This document shows, piece after piece, positions 15,730 to 23,890 of a stretch of 64,000 bases of DNA (positions are counted from its first letter, which is position 1; each line of letters begins with the position of its first letter). The translations under genes and the position numbers were made by a program. The notes beneath the pieces are model-generated. The model was not told where the DNA came from. It saw only the letters and a list, made by a program, of their open reading frames with translations, and did no database searches. The DNA comes from WLND01 sp040398845 (lineage in GTDB: Bacteria; Actinomycetota; Actinomycetes; S36-B12): the NCBI GenBank assembly GCA_040398845.1, contig JBBATH010000015.1, positions 39,769 through 103,768 on the forward strand. Reading direction: 5' to 3'.

Positions 15730-16004
15730 GCGCGAGCGTCCGGATCCCCACGATCCTTCGGACCTACACCGGTGGTGCAGCGGAGGTGACGGTCGCTGGG
15801 GCGACCCTGCGGGAGTCGATCAGCGACCTCGACGCGCAGTGCCCGGGAATTGCAGCGCGAGTCCTCGACGAGGCCGGCGCCCTGCGCCGATTCGTCAATG
15901 TGTACGTCAATGACGATGACGTGCGATTCCTTGACGGCCTCGATACCCCGATCGGCGAGAACGCCCAAATCTCAATCATCCCTGCTGTGGCAGGTGGCGC
16001 GTGA
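15726..16004 (+). CDS. Second ThiS/CysO-like sulfur carrier, MetO-type, with Gly-Gly-Ala end
   Basis: Ninety-two residues, clearly paralogous to CysO at 896: both begin with VRIPTILRTYTGG, share RRFVN.YVND.DVRF and end IPAVAGG. This one has one extra residue, ending Gly-Gly-Ala. The alanine must be removed before the glycine can be thiocarboxylated. In Wolinella the carrier HcyS has the same kind of extension, cut by the JAMM protease HcyD, and a Mec-type JAMM protease is encoded at 409. The ATG overlaps the stop of the PLP enzyme by four bases, so the two are made together under riboswitch control. Confidence 0.9.
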   Translation: MSASVRIPTILRTYTGGAAEVTVAGATLRESISDLDAQCPGIAARVLDEAGALRRFVNVYVNDDDVRFLDGLDTPIGENAQISIIPAVAGGA

Positions 16005-16178
16005 AGAACGGAAGCGAACTCACGAAGCGGCGCTGTATCGACTTCTGCCGCGTGACCGCGACTGCATGTCGGGCCTGACCCGCCCCGCACCTCGCAGTTC
16101 TGCTCTGATCATCCGAACCACAGTCAAGCCCCTCGAGGGGTCTTCTCCCAGCAGTACCAACAATCATTGGAGACGCAC
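16005..16178 (+). promoter_or_regulatory. Spacer with hairpin before the rhodanese gene
   Basis: The 174-base gap contains a CCCCTCGAGGGG palindrome near 16129-16140 followed by TCTTCTC. This may be a weak terminator separating the riboswitch operon from the sulfurtransferase gene. A GGAGA precedes the ATG at 16179. Confidence 0.4.
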
Positions 16179-17042
16179 ATGTCACGCACGGATGTACTCG
16201 TCAACGCCGATTGGGTTTTCACCCATGCAGCGGATTCGAATGTTGTCCTCATCGAGGTCGATGAGGATGTCTCGGCCTATGACACCGGCCACATCGCCGG
16301 CGCCGTGAGGGTCGACTGGCGCCAGGACCTGCAGGACCCGGTACGCCGAGACCTCGTCACGCCTGAAGCATTCGCCGCCCTCTTGAGCAAGAACGGCATC
16401 GGCCCGGACACAACCGTCGTGCTGTACGGCGGCAACAACAACTGGTTCGCCGCATATGCGTACTGGTACTTCAAGCTCTACGGGCATGACAACGTCAAGC
16501 TGCTCGACGGTGGCCGCAAAAAGTGGGAGCTGGACGGCCGTGAGCTCGTCACCGAGGTCCCGGTGCGCGCAGCCACCAATTACCCAGTTCCGACCGAGCG
16601 CGTCGAGCTTCGATCGAAGCGTGACGAGGTCATCGCCGCGATCGGCAAGGTCCAGCTCATCGACGTCCGATCGCCTGATGAGTACGCTGGCCGACTTCTC
16701 GCCCCGGCCCACCTTCCGCAGGAGCAGTCACAGCGTCCGGGCCACATCCCAACGGCAAGTAACGTGCCGTGGTCGAAGGCCGCGAATGACGACGGCACCT
16801 TCAAGACTGATGCCGACCTCGTCGAGATCTACACGGCGGCAGGCCTGACCGAAGGTGCCCCAACTATCGCCTACTGCAGGATCGGCGAGCGTTCTGCTCA
16901 CACCTGGTTCGTCCTGCATGAGGTCCTCGGCTGGGACAACGTGACGAACTATGACGGATCGTGGACCGAGTACGGCTCGCTGGTCGGGGTCCCGGTCCAG
17001 ATCGGCGACGAGGCTGGTTCGCCCGCAGGGGGCGGTGCCTGA
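16179..17042 (+). CDS. Thiosulfate sulfurtransferase (two-domain rhodanese, CysA/SseA type)
   Basis: A 287-residue tandem rhodanese. The inactive N-terminal domain is about 1-130 and the catalytic one about 150-280, with active cysteine Cys233 in AYCRIGERSAHTWF, the loop typical of mycobacterial CysA-type thiosulfate sulfurtransferases. It would move sulfane sulfur from thiosulfate to a thiol acceptor and could feed the sulfur carriers nearby, which is inference from position. The ATG at 16179 is preferred to an upstream TTG because GGAGA lies just before it. Its stop overlaps the start of the DUF1416 gene (TGATG), the same pairing as in mycobacteria. Confidence 0.93.
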   Translation: MSRTDVLVNADWVFTHAADSNVVLIEVDEDVSAYDTGHIAGAVRVDWRQDLQDPVRRDLVTPEAFAALLSKNGIGPDTTVVLYGGNNNWFAAYAYWYFKLYGHDNVKLLDGGRKKWELDGRELVTEVPVRAATNYPVPTERVELRSKRDEVIAAIGKVQLIDVRSPDEYAGRLLAPAHLPQEQSQRPGHIPTASNVPWSKAANDDGTFKTDADLVEIYTAAGLTEGAPTIAYCRIGERSAHTWFVLHEVLGWDNVTNYDGSWTEYGSLVGVPVQIGDEAGSPAGGGA

Positions 17043-17317
17043 TGTGCGGTGCCAATCCTGAGCGCTCGCAGACCGGGGACTACGCCATCACCGGGACCGT
17101 CGTTGTTGACGGTGAGCGGAAGGCCGGTGCCTATGTGCGACTCCTCGACAAGAACGGTGAGTTCGTGGCGGAGAGCCCGACGAGCAAGGGGGGCGCCTTC
17201 GCGTTCTTCGTGGCGCAGGGGTCGTGGACGGTGCGGCTCGTGCTGCCGTTCGGGTCAATCGACCGCTCGACAGTCGTGGTCGATCAAGCCGGCTCAACGG
17301 TCGAGTTCGTGGTGTAG
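17042..17317 (+). CDS. DUF1416 protein (SseC-like)
   Basis: Ninety-one residues beginning MCGANPERSQTGDYAITG, the standard start of DUF1416/SseC proteins. The rest is a small beta-sandwich resembling carboxypeptidase regulatory domains (GTVVVDGERKAGAYVRLLD). It is always found after the rhodanese in actinobacteria and is thought to belong to sulfur metabolism; its role is unknown. Cys2 is conserved. The start overlaps the rhodanese stop by one base. Confidence 0.9.
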   Translation: MCGANPERSQTGDYAITGTVVVDGERKAGAYVRLLDKNGEFVAESPTSKGGAFAFFVAQGSWTVRLVLPFGSIDRSTVVVDQAGSTVEFVV

Positions 17318-17337
17318 CAGGTTTCTCGCCTGCGGAC

Positions 17338-19656
17338 CTAGCTGAACTGGGTCAGGTAGATGGCGGTGACGAGCAGGATGCCGCCGCCGATTCGATACCA
17401 GACGCGCATTGAGTTCCGTAGGTACCACCGAGTGTCGCCCTCGCGGGGTTCCCTCCCGAACATGCCAATCGCCGCGAGGGCGAGGCCCGGGAGCATGAGG
17501 ATGACGAAGGACGTTCTCGCGAGGTCGCGCCCATCGGTGACGAGGAGTGATATTGCCGTTGAGATACCAAGTGATATCAGCAGAATCAGGACGAGCTTCG
17601 GGATGCCGACCGGGATTGCATGAAACAGACGCGGGTTGTTCGGTAGGTACTTGGCGATGATCTCGCAGGCTTGGGCGGCCGCGAAGATTGCGGCTCCAGC
17701 CCAGAGTTGCCAGGACGTGCCGATAAAGGCGATCGCTACGAAGATGAATAGGCCTGTTCGGAGAACGGCGACGATGCTTCGGTGGAGAGCGCCGGGGGTC
17801 GGGTTTACGGCAGGGGCAACCTCCGCGATGCGCTCGGGGAAGGCGCGCGCCGCGAACTCCTCGAGACTCACTCTCATGATGAGTCCGACGAGGGCAATGA
17901 GGGCAATGAGGTTTGCCGACGACACGATCGGCAACTGATACCCCGAAAGCCCGGCTAGCGCGCCCACCATGCTTTGCACCGCAAATGCGCCGATGAGCGG
18001 GATGATGACGAAATCAGTGAGCCGCTCCCACAGGTCGTAGTCGTCGCGCCCGCGACGAAGGGGCCGCGTGGATCCGGCGATGAGGGCGGGGCCAAAGCCG
18101 ATGACCCCCAGGCCAAGGAGCGTTCGAATGCTGTCGGCCCCGGTGATGCCCCCCAAGATTGCGACGCCTGCCGTGAACACAGCGAATGCGGCAAAGCCGG
18201 CCATCGCATCAAGCGCGCCGAGGAAGGTGATGAGGCCCAGGATCATGACGCTCGGCGCCAGCGCAAGGCCGTTCACTCCGATCACTCCAAGGACTGCGAG
18301 GACCACGGCGGCTATCGGCAGGAGCAGGGCGCCAGACCCGAACATGGCCCGTAGGTAGGTGTTGTCTGCGAAAAGTCGTGCCGTGAGCGGCGAGAGCCGT
18401 GAGGCTGAGGCGATCGTGACATGGTGCGAGCGATCGACCTGCGAAGTAAGCGGGGGACGCCAAAGCCGCCATCGGTCAGCCGAACCCGCCGTTCCAAGGG
18501 CAGCAGCTATCCCGGTGAAGGATACGTCGACATTCGACAGGGAGCCCTCGCTGCGCTCGGCGCGGACATGACCGCCCTGATGGCGGCCGACATCCTCGGC
18601 CCGTTTGTTCTGGGCGTCCGAGGAGCCCGACCCGGATCCCGAGCCGGATCCCGAGCCGGATCCCGACCCGGAGGGGGATGGCGCTGGCATACCTCCGGCC
18701 ATGACCCCGGCCGAGAGCCCGACGACGCCGAGCACGGCGACAAGCGCGATCGTGGTGTCGACCACCTGTTGCGGCTGGTCGAGGGGGTCGTACGTCGGCA
18801 GGGCGATGCTGCGTTGCTGAGTCGTGGCGCCCCGCGCGTTCGCCGCCGCTACGTCACTGACCGGATTGACAACCTGCTGCGATGACGCCTGCGAGACTGC
18901 CGGTGTTGGCACCTCGGTCGGGGTCGGTGCCGCGGGCTCCGCCGCGATCAAGGCCCGACTACCGGCTATGCCACCGGTAGCGTCGTCGGCTGGCGTTGCC
19001 GTCACCGAGATCGATGTTTCACCGGCTCGGTTCGCAGTGACGAGCACGTCGGTGATCCCGTCTCGGATCGACGAGTACGGTGCGGTGATCGTTGCGCTGG
19101 GCCCGGCAGGTCCGCCTCCGATCGAGACGGTGCCAAACTCGACAGAGACAGTGACCCGGATCAGCATCCCCGCATTCGCTTCGTTGACGTCACCACCGAT
19201 GAATGCGATCGACACCGGCACGGGAGAGCCGACGATCAATTCCGAGGCGCCAATGGCAACAACTGGTGCGTTACCACCGTTGTTGCCGCCACCGCCCGAA
19301 CCTCCAGTGGTTGATCCGCCGCCCGGTGAAGAGGTGCTGGTCGAGCCGGGGTCATTCGGTGTCGTCAGGCCCGAGTTGGGTTTGGCGGCCGGGGTCGGGA
19401 CTGGATTGGGGGTCTTCCAGTTTTCGCCGGGCGGCGGCTCGGTGCAGGCCGGACCTCCCTCACCACATGTCGGCTTCGTGCCGGTGCCGGGCACCAGTGT
19501 GCCGGGGTCGCAAGGCAGGCCGGTGTTTCCGCAAGGCGGCGGTTCGGTCGGAGTGTCTGCGGCGATTGCAAGGCCCGTTCCGAGCAGGCCGGTGCTGAGC
19601 AAGGTGAGCAGTAGGCAGGTGAACCCGAACAGCGCCCTGCGCGACGTGCGATCCAT
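17338..19656 (-). CDS. Surface/membrane protein with C-terminal polytopic module shared with the protein at 52531
   Basis: A 772-residue protein of unknown function. The start is ATG at 19656, with AAGGG nine bases upstream. A signal peptide (about 1-35) is followed by a Pro/Thr/Gly-rich stretch with paired cysteines, an invasin/cadherin-like beta-sandwich (about 135-260), a YDP motif, one membrane helix and a Gly-Ser tract encoded by a 12-base tandem repeat (18634-18672). The last 350 residues form a module of about nine to ten membrane helices with LRAMFGSGALLL, LDAMAG, RPLRRGRDD and LSGYQLP. These motifs recur in order in the 1318-residue protein at 52531. I recognise no family for this module. 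Confidence 0.85.
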   Translation of the reverse strand: MDRTSRRALFGFTCLLLTLLSTGLLGTGLAIAADTPTEPPPCGNTGLPCDPGTLVPGTGTKPTCGEGGPACTEPPPGENWKTPNPVPTPAAKPNSGLTTPNDPGSTSTSSPGGGSTTGGSGGGGNNGGNAPVVAIGASELIVGSPVPVSIAFIGGDVNEANAGMLIRVTVSVEFGTVSIGGGPAGPSATITAPYSSIRDGITDVLVTANRAGETSISVTATPADDATGGIAGSRALIAAEPAAPTPTEVPTPAVSQASSQQVVNPVSDVAAANARGATTQQRSIALPTYDPLDQPQQVVDTTIALVAVLGVVGLSAGVMAGGMPAPSPSGSGSGSGSGSGSGSGSSDAQNKRAEDVGRHQGGHVRAERSEGSLSNVDVSFTGIAAALGTAGSADRWRLWRPPLTSQVDRSHHVTIASASRLSPLTARLFADNTYLRAMFGSGALLLPIAAVVLAVLGVIGVNGLALAPSVMILGLITFLGALDAMAGFAAFAVFTAGVAILGGITGADSIRTLLGLGVIGFGPALIAGSTRPLRRGRDDYDLWERLTDFVIIPLIGAFAVQSMVGALAGLSGYQLPIVSSANLIALIALVGLIMRVSLEEFAARAFPERIAEVAPAVNPTPGALHRSIVAVLRTGLFIFVAIAFIGTSWQLWAGAAIFAAAQACEIIAKYLPNNPRLFHAIPVGIPKLVLILLISLGISTAISLLVTDGRDLARTSFVILMLPGLALAAIGMFGREPREGDTRWYLRNSMRVWYRIGGGILLVTAIYLTQFS

Positions 19657-20014
19657 AGTCGAGCCCTTCGCGAATCTCAACAATGAAGCGAAGGATAGTC
19701 GTCGATCTAGTGGTGGAACAAGAAAACTACAGTGCCCCGGCTAGGACTTTGCCTTGTATGACGAGTGCGGCGCCCTCCAGAGTCCGTCGATAGGAGCGGA
19801 AAGGTCGCATCGGGCCGGGTCTGCTCACCCCAGTCGAGGACGGAGCGGGGATCATTGTCGAGGTACCGCACGGCGATGCTTCTCACGAGTGATCCACAGT
19901 GAATCGCGCGTGCAGCATTTCGTTCGGAGCGGCAATATCGCTCACCATGAGTTGTCCTGTGACAAACTGAGCGAGCCGTCAAGGTGGTGGCTGGATTAGA
20001 GCGAAGGGCGCACT
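19657..20014. other. Divergent intergenic region
   Basis: This separates the membrane protein from the lipoprotein at 20015. I see no gene or clear repeat; it should hold promoters for both flanking genes. Confidence 0.5.
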
Positions 20015-20437
20015 ATGAAGGTTTCGAGAGCGATGATGGTCGCAGTTGGGGCGCTTGCCCTGACGGCGTCGACCTTGCTTTCCGGTTGCGGGGGCAGTTC
20101 GACTGCGTCGACCGCTGCCGCCTCATCCCCTGCAGCCGAGGTGCCAACGAGTGTCGTTGACGGTTTGGTGCAGCCTTCCGGTGCCTCAGATGATGGTTTG
20201 GCCGAGGTAAAGAAATCTTTGGCGTCCATGGATGAAGCCTTTAAGGACGCGCCTCCGGAGGATGTCTCGGAGTTTTGCGGGATGGACGTGGAAACGCTGC
20301 GAGCAGCCATGGGATTGGACGACTCGACTGTTGCCGTTGTTGTTGCTGCGTACGGTGGCACCGAGGAGGAGTGGTCTGTGGTCTATGCAAAGTGGCTAGA
20401 CAACACGCAACGCATAGCCTGCTCAATGGCTCAGTAG
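20015..20437 (+). CDS. Small secreted lipoprotein
   Basis: A 140-residue protein with a lipoprotein signal: MKVSRAMMVAVGALALTAS leading to the lipobox LLSGC. The mature part is Ala/Ser-rich for about 40 residues, then a compact acidic helical domain with two cysteines (in EFCGMD and RIACSMAQ) that could pair. No family recognised. It is the first of three lipoprotein genes on the plus strand between here and the integrase fossil. Confidence 0.7.
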   Translation: MKVSRAMMVAVGALALTASTLLSGCGGSSTASTAAASSPAAEVPTSVVDGLVQPSGASDDGLAEVKKSLASMDEAFKDAPPEDVSEFCGMDVETLRAAMGLDDSTVAVVVAAYGGTEEEWSVVYAKWLDNTQRIACSMAQ

Positions 20438-20756
20438 TTGCACCTGTGGTATCCGCGGCCGCCCCGAGGGGAACGCTTGATCTCGGGGCGGCATCAGCGT
20501 GGAGTGAGTGTTCATAGGTTCCAGCCGTGTCTGCGGTGCGGAGATCTTGGAAAGATTGCGTGCGATTGGCGCAATTCGCCGCAACCATCATGAGGCTCCT
20601 CTTCGCACCTGGATCAATCGTTGACGACGCCGCTATCAGCCGCTCGTCCCTCATGTTTCCAGACCGCGTGCCCGATGGCGCGGATGTGCCGGATCACCTA
20701 GTCTTCTGCAGTCTCTCGCCCCTTTGGCGAGAAAAAAAGACCGACGTGGATGGAAC
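20438..20756. other. Intergenic region
   Basis: No coding frame is credible. Just before 20730, GGCGAGAAAAAAAG follows a short CTCGCCCCTTTGGCGAG hairpin, which could be a terminator for the preceding gene or part of the leader of the next. Confidence 0.5.
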
Positions 20757-21791
20757 ATGGACATGGCGAACAACGTAAAGGCAGTCCTCGGGTCGGTTGC
20801 CGTGTGCGGGGTGCTGCTCCTCGCGGGTTGTGGCGGCACGAGCGGCGCTGAGGCAGGTTGGAATCCGCCGAGGCCGACGGGGGTGCCCGATGAGCAGTGG
20901 GCGACTGTCGTTGATCCGGCGTCGTTGCCGGTTGAGGTACTGGCGGGTGGGTATTGCCCCGCGGTGAAGCCTGGATCGAATGTCATTGACGCCAATGTGA
21001 TCGATACGAAGGTGAAGAAGTATCCCGGCGCGACGATTGAAGAGGTGAACTCGTTCTTTGCCTATGTCCTCGCGTATGTCGTTCCGTTGTGCGCTGCCCT
21101 CCCGCAGACTCTTGTTGCGGCGTCCGCGATGCCTTCAGTCGGCGCGACTGACATTGAAGCCAAGGGAGGCGCGGGCGATCTTGTCGTCACGGTGCCAGCA
21201 GATCCCGGGTTGGTCACGGTGCCCGGTGGTGCCGGTCTGGTTACGGTGCCCGGAGGTCCTGACCTTGTTACTGCGGCAGATCCTGGGATGGTCACGGCAC
21301 CGGGTGGTTCCGGACTGGTCACGGCGGCAGATCCCGGGCTGGTGACGGCGCAGGGGGGTCCTGTGGTGAACATGAGCCGGCCGGCCCTTCTCGGTCCCGA
21401 CTGGAGCGTTCTGGGTGATTGGAATGCACCTGTTGGGCGCACAGATTCCAGTGGCACCGTCGCTAGATTTAAGGATTTCGGTTTGCCCGCCGCAGGATTC
21501 GGGGGTGAAGCCCCCGGCTCAAACCACCCTCTTGGAGAATGCCCAGCTGAGTTCTGGCAGGGGGGTCGTTGTCTTTACCTGCCGTTTTCAATGTTCCTCG
21601 AACGCAAATTGGAAGCGGGCGCGGGGCGCGATTTTCGGTTGGACATGGCTTCGCGAGAGTGCGCTCAAAACCCCAGTCGGCCGAAGGATCAGTGCAGCAC
21701 CGAGACGTACACGAATAGCATCCTTGGGTTCCGAGGTAACTTGCCTCAGCGCCAGCAGCTGGGAACCGTCATCTTGGTTGACATCATCTAG
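20757..21791 (+). CDS. Secreted lipoprotein with tandem VTV/PGG repeats, long paralogue of the gene at 6568
   Basis: A 344-residue lipoprotein with lipobox LLLAGC. Residues up to about 125 match the short lipoprotein at 6568 closely. A low-complexity section follows (about 140-205) made of roughly seven copies of a 9-10 residue unit built on PGG.GLVT and ADPGLVTA. The C-terminal 140 residues are unique, with four cysteines (GECPAEF, RCLYLPF, RECAQN, QCSTET), consistent with a disulfide-bonded extracellular domain. ATG codons at 20757 and 20763 are both possible starts. Function unknown; the pair suggests duplication into two tRNA-associated regions. Confidence 0.75.
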   Translation: MDMANNVKAVLGSVAVCGVLLLAGCGGTSGAEAGWNPPRPTGVPDEQWATVVDPASLPVEVLAGGYCPAVKPGSNVIDANVIDTKVKKYPGATIEEVNSFFAYVLAYVVPLCAALPQTLVAASAMPSVGATDIEAKGGAGDLVVTVPADPGLVTVPGGAGLVTVPGGPDLVTAADPGMVTAPGGSGLVTAADPGLVTAQGGPVVNMSRPALLGPDWSVLGDWNAPVGRTDSSGTVARFKDFGLPAAGFGGEAPGSNHPLGECPAEFWQGGRCLYLPFSMFLERKLEAGAGRDFRLDMASRECAQNPSRPKDQCSTETYTNSILGFRGNLPQRQQLGTVILVDII

Positions 21792-22640
21792 TGGATCGTC
21801 ATCAGCGGGTTGGGGGAGGCGAAAAGGGGCTCCGTCGATTCAGAGAGGACTTTTCGAAGCAAATCGGTAGTCATGGAATCGGCGTGAATGGGAGTCAATT
21901 GACGACGTAACGCACGGGCCCGCGTCTCACAGTGGTGTTTCCGCTGAACTGACTTACTCCTCTTCACCATGTGAGAACGAACTCTCCAGCGGATTCAAAC
22001 CGCTGACGAAAGCGCGGGAGGATGTTTGCCCCGACGATGGCGAGCGCGGCCACTTTCGCGCCCGCTGAAGGTAGTAAGGGTGTCGCCGTCACCGAGCGCT
22101 TTGCATTCTGACAATCACCAGCGCGCTGTCTGGGGAGGGAAACGACTCATGGAAAGTAGACGCAGGTCTTTACCAACTCCGATCGGAGGTGAAACTGGCG
22201 GAGGGGCGAATATGCCTCTCGACACCTCAACCGCGGGCTGTCTCGCTGCCGATTCATTGCTGCGCAGATCGTCGGTGCGGCGGCAGGCACGATCGAGTGG
22301 CGGAGGACGAGGATGGACGATGGGAAGGCTGCCAACCGCGGTTACCCCAACATGGCGGCGGAGTCACCCACCACTGCGACGCCTGCCCGGCTAGGGAGGC
22401 TGGGGATGACGATACGTCGGATGGCGAGGTCTGGTTGCCGGGCGAACACGGACGCCGGCGCCTGAACCGTTGAGCGCACACGGTGCCGCGTCGAGATCAC
22501 CGTGTTTTCACGGTGGTGCGCCGTCCTGAACGGCAATAGTCTTCGACTGAATCGCACAGTGATGGGACGATGTCCCGGTGAGGCACGGTGTTACGTTGAG
22601 GGAAAGTAGGAGGCGCTTCGTAGGCCTTTTGGGAGGTTCG
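21792..22640. other. Gene-poor stretch with a repeated hairpin
   Basis: I see no gene. The stretch contains the inverted 22-base repeat at 22498-22519 that recurs at 33924. From 22589 a segment with ACGTTGAGGG and GAGGCG resembles the leader of the secreted protein at 34003, so part may be promoter or leader sequence. Confidence 0.5.
22498..22519 (+). repeat. Hairpin repeat, copy 1 of 2
   Basis: A 22-base sequence whose reverse complement is present without mismatch at 33924-33945. Its core is CACCGTG-TTTT-CACGGTG, a perfect 7-bp stem with a 4-base loop. Both copies lie upstream of genes for secreted proteins. Confidence 0.7.
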
Positions 22641-23246
22641 ATGAAGGCGACAGTGGTAGGCACGGGCGTCGCAGCGGCGATGGTGGTCCTCGCCGGATGC
22701 GGCGGTTCTGGAGGGAGTGCGGCGGAGTCGAGTGCCCCCGCTATCCGAGGCGACGTGGCCTCGTCCGACGCATCCGATCCGGAATATTCGGGCGTTACCT
22801 CCCCGTTCGACCCGGAGGTCATCGACCGGATCCTCAACGTGTTCGCCAGGAGTGTCGACAGGATCGTGGAGAGTGACCCCGGTATCACTTTTGTGGCGGA
22901 GGGTCCCGTTTACGTCATTGTTAGGGACGAGAAGTCCTTTAAGACCGTGGTGAAAAGCCCCGCTGATGCTTCCGTGGTCATTCTCGAGTAGGGTGTGCCC
23001 GATGTTGTGCTCACGCCGGACGTGACCGAGAAGCCCACAGCAGATAATTTTGCGGTCGTCACAAACAAGAAGTTTGAAGTGTACGTGGATAACGTCGGCA
23101 AGTACCGCTACTGGGGGCCGTTTGGTCCTGGCAACGATGCGCTCGTCACCGTGAGTGAGGCCTACGACACGTTGGCCGAAGCAGAGAAGGCTTGTGCTGC
23201 GCAACTGGACGTTGATTGCTTCACCGTCGTTTTGCTCGACAACTAG
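22641..23246 (+). pseudogene. Secreted lipoprotein gene split by an in-frame amber codon
   Basis: A GGGAGG lies five bases before the ATG at 22641. The product begins with a signal peptide and lipobox VVLAGC, then an Ala/Ser linker and a domain with VDRIVESDPG and GPVYVIVRDEKSFKTVV. At 22989-22991 there is a TAG stop, but the same frame continues for 84 more codons to 23246 with protein-like sequence: a TNKKFEVYVDNVGKYRYWGP segment and two cysteines near the end. The frame and composition continue across the stop, so this was one gene of about 200 codons. The downstream part could start at GTG 22995 but would have no signal peptide. Either a recent nonsense mutation, readthrough, or a sequencing error. 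Confidence 0.7.
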
Positions 23247-23249
23247 GAA

Positions 23250-23690
23250 GTCATTGTCGCTTGGTCCGCATGATTGCGGTTGGTGCGGGCCAAGCGGACC
23301 TCCCGGCTGAGCGGATGAGCAGGCTGCAGGGCCAGCGCCTGTGCCTCGCCAGTGGAGATAACCAGTTCGTCTTCCAACGCCCGGGCCCGGTCTTCGAACC
23401 CGTGCCCTGAGACGAGGTGAAGTCGAGGTGAAGACGAGGTCGAAGGCCCATCCGCCCGAGACTCTCTGAACCTGACGCTGGACGATCATCGCGCCTGGCG
23501 CGAGGGTGATGTCTCTCCACTGGAGGGCCAGCGTTTCCCTTCGCGGCGTTGAGCACACCTTCGTCCGGTTGATCCCTTCGTGCATTGGCAGCGCAGCCCG
23601 GTAGCGACGTTCCAGGTACTGCGAGATAGACCCGTCGCCCTTGGTGCCCTGAGTGCGAATGTGCCCGCAACGTGCCGCCCCGTCAGCGTA
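23250..23690 (-). pseudogene. Internally deleted tyrosine-recombinase (integrase) fossil
   Basis: Read on the minus strand, one frame gives GTKGDGSISQYLERRYRAA, resembling the N-terminal DNA-binding start of actinobacterial phage/ICE integrases. It runs almost directly into RRETLALQWRDITLAPGAM, matching the first catalytic-arginine block (usual form RRGEALALRWSDI). About 150-200 residues that should separate them are missing, the usual Gly before Glu is changed, and the reading frame is lost soon after. The remnant sits about 130 bases from the 3' end of tRNA-Lys, where an integrase of a tRNA-Lys element would be. Confidence 0.6.
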
Positions 23691-23814
23691 AAGATCTGCA
23701 GCGTGCCTATGAAAAATCTGCCTGCCGCAGGTCAGTTACAACACCGGTTACAACACGGCGGGATGGAGGACGTCGGCCGCTGGTTCCCCTATGGCGTCTC
23801 ATCAGGGAAATCCG

Positions 23815-23880
<66 letters not shown>

Positions 23881-23890
<10 letters not shown>

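Noticed and set aside
18824..19744. 306-codon plus-strand frame opposite the membrane protein
   Set aside because: Pro/Gly/Val-rich shadow of the coding ectodomain.
19740..19755. TAGGACTT word near 19743 as the distal att copy of tRNA-Lys
   Set aside because: Only eight bases match, which is expected by chance.
22497..23585. 362-codon minus-strand open frame
   Set aside because: Only the first part is the integrase remnant; the rest is the antisense of the lipoprotein gene at 22641 and carries no protein signature.
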